From Desulfosediminicola flagellatus (GTDB lineage Bacteria; Desulfobacterota; Desulfobulbia; Desulfobulbales; Desulfocapsaceae), in contig NZ_CP050698.1 of NCBI RefSeq assembly GCF_005116655.2, forward strand, positions 5,341,001 through 5,405,000: 64,000 bases of DNA, given 5' to 3'. The position numbers and the translations under genes were made by a program. Under the pieces are notes generated by a model that was not told the DNA's origin, searched no databases, and was given only the letters and a program-made list of their open reading frames with translations. Below, piece by piece: positions 62,744-64,000 of the stretch (position 1 is the stretch's first letter; each line of letters begins with the position of its first letter).

Positions 62744-64000
62744 ATGGCTCACCGTAAAAAGATACTCTTCGGCCTACTGGTCACACTTATGTTTCTGGCC
62801 ATTGGAACTGCAGGGTATACACTTATTGAGCACTACTCTGTTCTAGATGCCTTCTACATGACGGTGATCACCATCACCACTGTAGGATTTGGCGAAGTTC
62901 ATTCTCTCTCCCAGGAAGGGCGTATTTTCACCATCTTCCTTATACTTTTTGGTTTTGGCAGCATAGGCTTTCTCGCCCATGCCTTTACAGAAGCCATAAT
63001 AGAACGGGCAGCAAGCAGAAACCTCGGTAAGAAAACTATGCAGAAGAGAATCGGTAAACTTAAAGATCATGCAATAATATGCGGATTTGGACGCGTCGGT
63101 GAAGCAGCAGCTGAATATTTTGCTTCGACGGGATCTCAATTTGTTGTAATTGAATCTGCCGAAGACCAGTTAAAGTTGCTTGAAGAGTATAACTATATAT
63201 ATATGGAAGGAGATGCAACCAGGGAAGACGTCCTTTTAGCCGCTGGTATTAAGCAGGCTTCGGCGCTGGTTGCTCTACTTGACTCTGACCCAGATAATTT
63301 ATTTACTGTCCTGACAGCACGGGAACTCAATCCGACACTACATATCATAGCAAGAACAGAAATAACAAGCTCAGAGTCACGAATGCTTCGCGCTGGAGCC
63401 GACTCAATAGTATCGCCCTATGCATATGCCGGAAGAAAAGTTGCCCAGAAAATTCTGGAGGCTACCGCAGATGAATCAAGCCAGTTAATTGATGATTTCG
63501 AAAAAGACACACTGACTCAATGGATGGAGGTTACTGAACAGTCGGATCTCGCTGGCCATGTCGTTGAGACAGCAAGTGGTTTTATCGGTGGCACTATCAT
63601 AGGCATCCGTCGTGATGAGGGAGACATCCTTCTCCCTCATGCCGAGGAAAAAATACACTTAGGAGATCAGCTCCTCTATGCAACCTCAATTGTAACAGAA
63701 CCTTCTGTAAGAGATCATTCTCAAACACGAAAAAAGATTATTCTCATTGATGACAATGCTGTTATACGCCACCTCTATACGAGACTATTCCAAAAAGCAG
63801 GGTTTCATTTGATAACAGCATCTACTGGGGAACTGGGCTATTCATTGGCCGTAGCCGAAAGACCTGATGCTGCGATTGTGGACTATGAGTTACCCGACAT
63901 TTCCGGCCTGAAGATCTGTGAACGTCTGCGCCAAAACAAAGAACTCAGGACAATGAAGCTTTTCCTTTTTACAGCCAACGAAGACGTGACCACGAAAGAT
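62744..64000 (+). CDS. Potassium channel with RCK (TrkA-N/TrkA-C) and response-regulator domain (C-terminus cut off by window edge)
   Basis: My own translation gives 419 codons to the window edge. Residues about 5-100 form a two-helix pore with the selectivity filter ITITTVGFGEV. The RCK domain follows with HAIICGFGRVGEAAAEYFA and the acidic loop EGDATREDVL, then a TrkA-C type part (about 230-320). From about residue 330 a receiver domain begins: KIILIDDNAVIRHLYTRLFQ, phosphoacceptor Asp in AIVDYELPDISGL, and the FLFTA strand. A potassium channel fused to a receiver would couple ion flow to a sensor kinase. The C-terminal end lies beyond the window. Confidence 0.88.
   Translation, partial: MAHRKKILFGLLVTLMFLAIGTAGYTLIEHYSVLDAFYMTVITITTVGFGEVHSLSQEGRIFTIFLILFGFGSIGFLAHAFTEAIIERAASRNLGKKTMQKRIGKLKDHAIICGFGRVGEAAAEYFASTGSQFVVIESAEDQLKLLEEYNYIYMEGDATREDVLLAAGIKQASALVALLDSDPDNLFTVLTARELNPTLHIIARTEITSSESRMLRAGADSIVSPYAYAGRKVAQKILEATADESSQLIDDFEKDTLTQWMEVTEQSDLAGHVVETASGFIGGTIIGIRRDEGDILLPHAEEKIHLGDQLLYATSIVTEPSVRDHSQTRKKIILIDDNAVIRHLYTRLFQKAGFHLITASTGELGYSLAVAERPDAAIVDYELPDISGLKICERLRQNKELRTMKLFLFTANEDVTTKD

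Noticed and set aside
1..64000. CRISPR arrays, tRNA or rRNA genes, prophage
   Set aside because: No regularly spaced repeats, cloverleaf-like sequences or phage genes were seen on either strand by eye; a tRNAscan-type search could still find something missed.

Overview
This window looks like part of the chromosome of an anaerobic or oxygen-tolerant, selenocysteine-decoding bacterium, most likely a Desulfobacterota member close to the Desulfobulbales. That placement is an inference from the gene set: the anaerobic glycerol-3-phosphate dehydrogenase GlpABC, a lactate permease, rubrerythrin, bacteriohemerythrin, an octaheme cytochrome, TRAP transport, and an in-frame UGA read as selenocysteine. 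No rRNA or 16S marker is present. I saw no tRNA, CRISPR array, prophage or intact insertion sequence.

Layout. 1-4.1 kb (all minus): the cut end of an MFS exporter, a PrdB/GrdB-like selenoprotein whose UGA splits it into two apparent frames, a DUF2293 protein and a LysE-type exporter. 4.1-12.8 kb (minus): a complete dipeptide ABC operon dppABCDF followed by an IclR regulator and an atypical transketolase. 13.1-16.4 kb (minus): uracil permease, uracil phosphoribosyltransferase and a DMT-family transporter. 16.8-34.2 kb (plus): a glycerol island, consisting of glpR, a decayed glpD remnant, the glycerol ABC importer glpSTPQUV, glpK, an L-lactate permease and glpABC. Glycerol would be imported, phosphorylated, and oxidised by GlpABC into the quinone pool; the aerobic-type GlpD has been lost. 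Lactate would enter through the permease between glpK and glpA.

34.2-37.3 kb (minus): FkbM and isoprenylcysteine-type methyltransferases (translationally coupled), a lipocalin lipoprotein and rubrerythrin. 37.8-47.1 kb: a Lap-type system for c-di-GMP-controlled retention of a surface adhesin (type I secretion LapB/LapC/LapE, receptor LapD, periplasmic protease LapG), plus an orphan LuxR regulator and a small conserved protein. The giant adhesin substrate is not in the window. 47.4-53.5 kb: rhodanese and hemerythrin (coupled), a quinone oxidoreductase, a small protein, plsY, an HD-GYP response regulator and an octaheme HAO-family cytochrome. 53.5-58.2 kb (minus): a TAXI-type TRAP transporter with a universal stress protein. 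58.9-64 kb: a possible small Cys-rich protein, then def, fmt, larC, pgpA and the start of a potassium channel fused to RCK and response-regulator domains.

The observations most worth a second look are the selenoprotein, the complementary degeneracy of the GlpS/GlpT ATPases, the glpD remnant, the Lap system with a phosphorylation-incompetent regulator, a hemerythrin lacking one iron-ligand His, the channel-RCK-receiver fusion, a 127-bp imperfect inverted repeat between def and fmt, and a strongly C-rich/G-poor stretch after glpK that resembles a Rho loading site.
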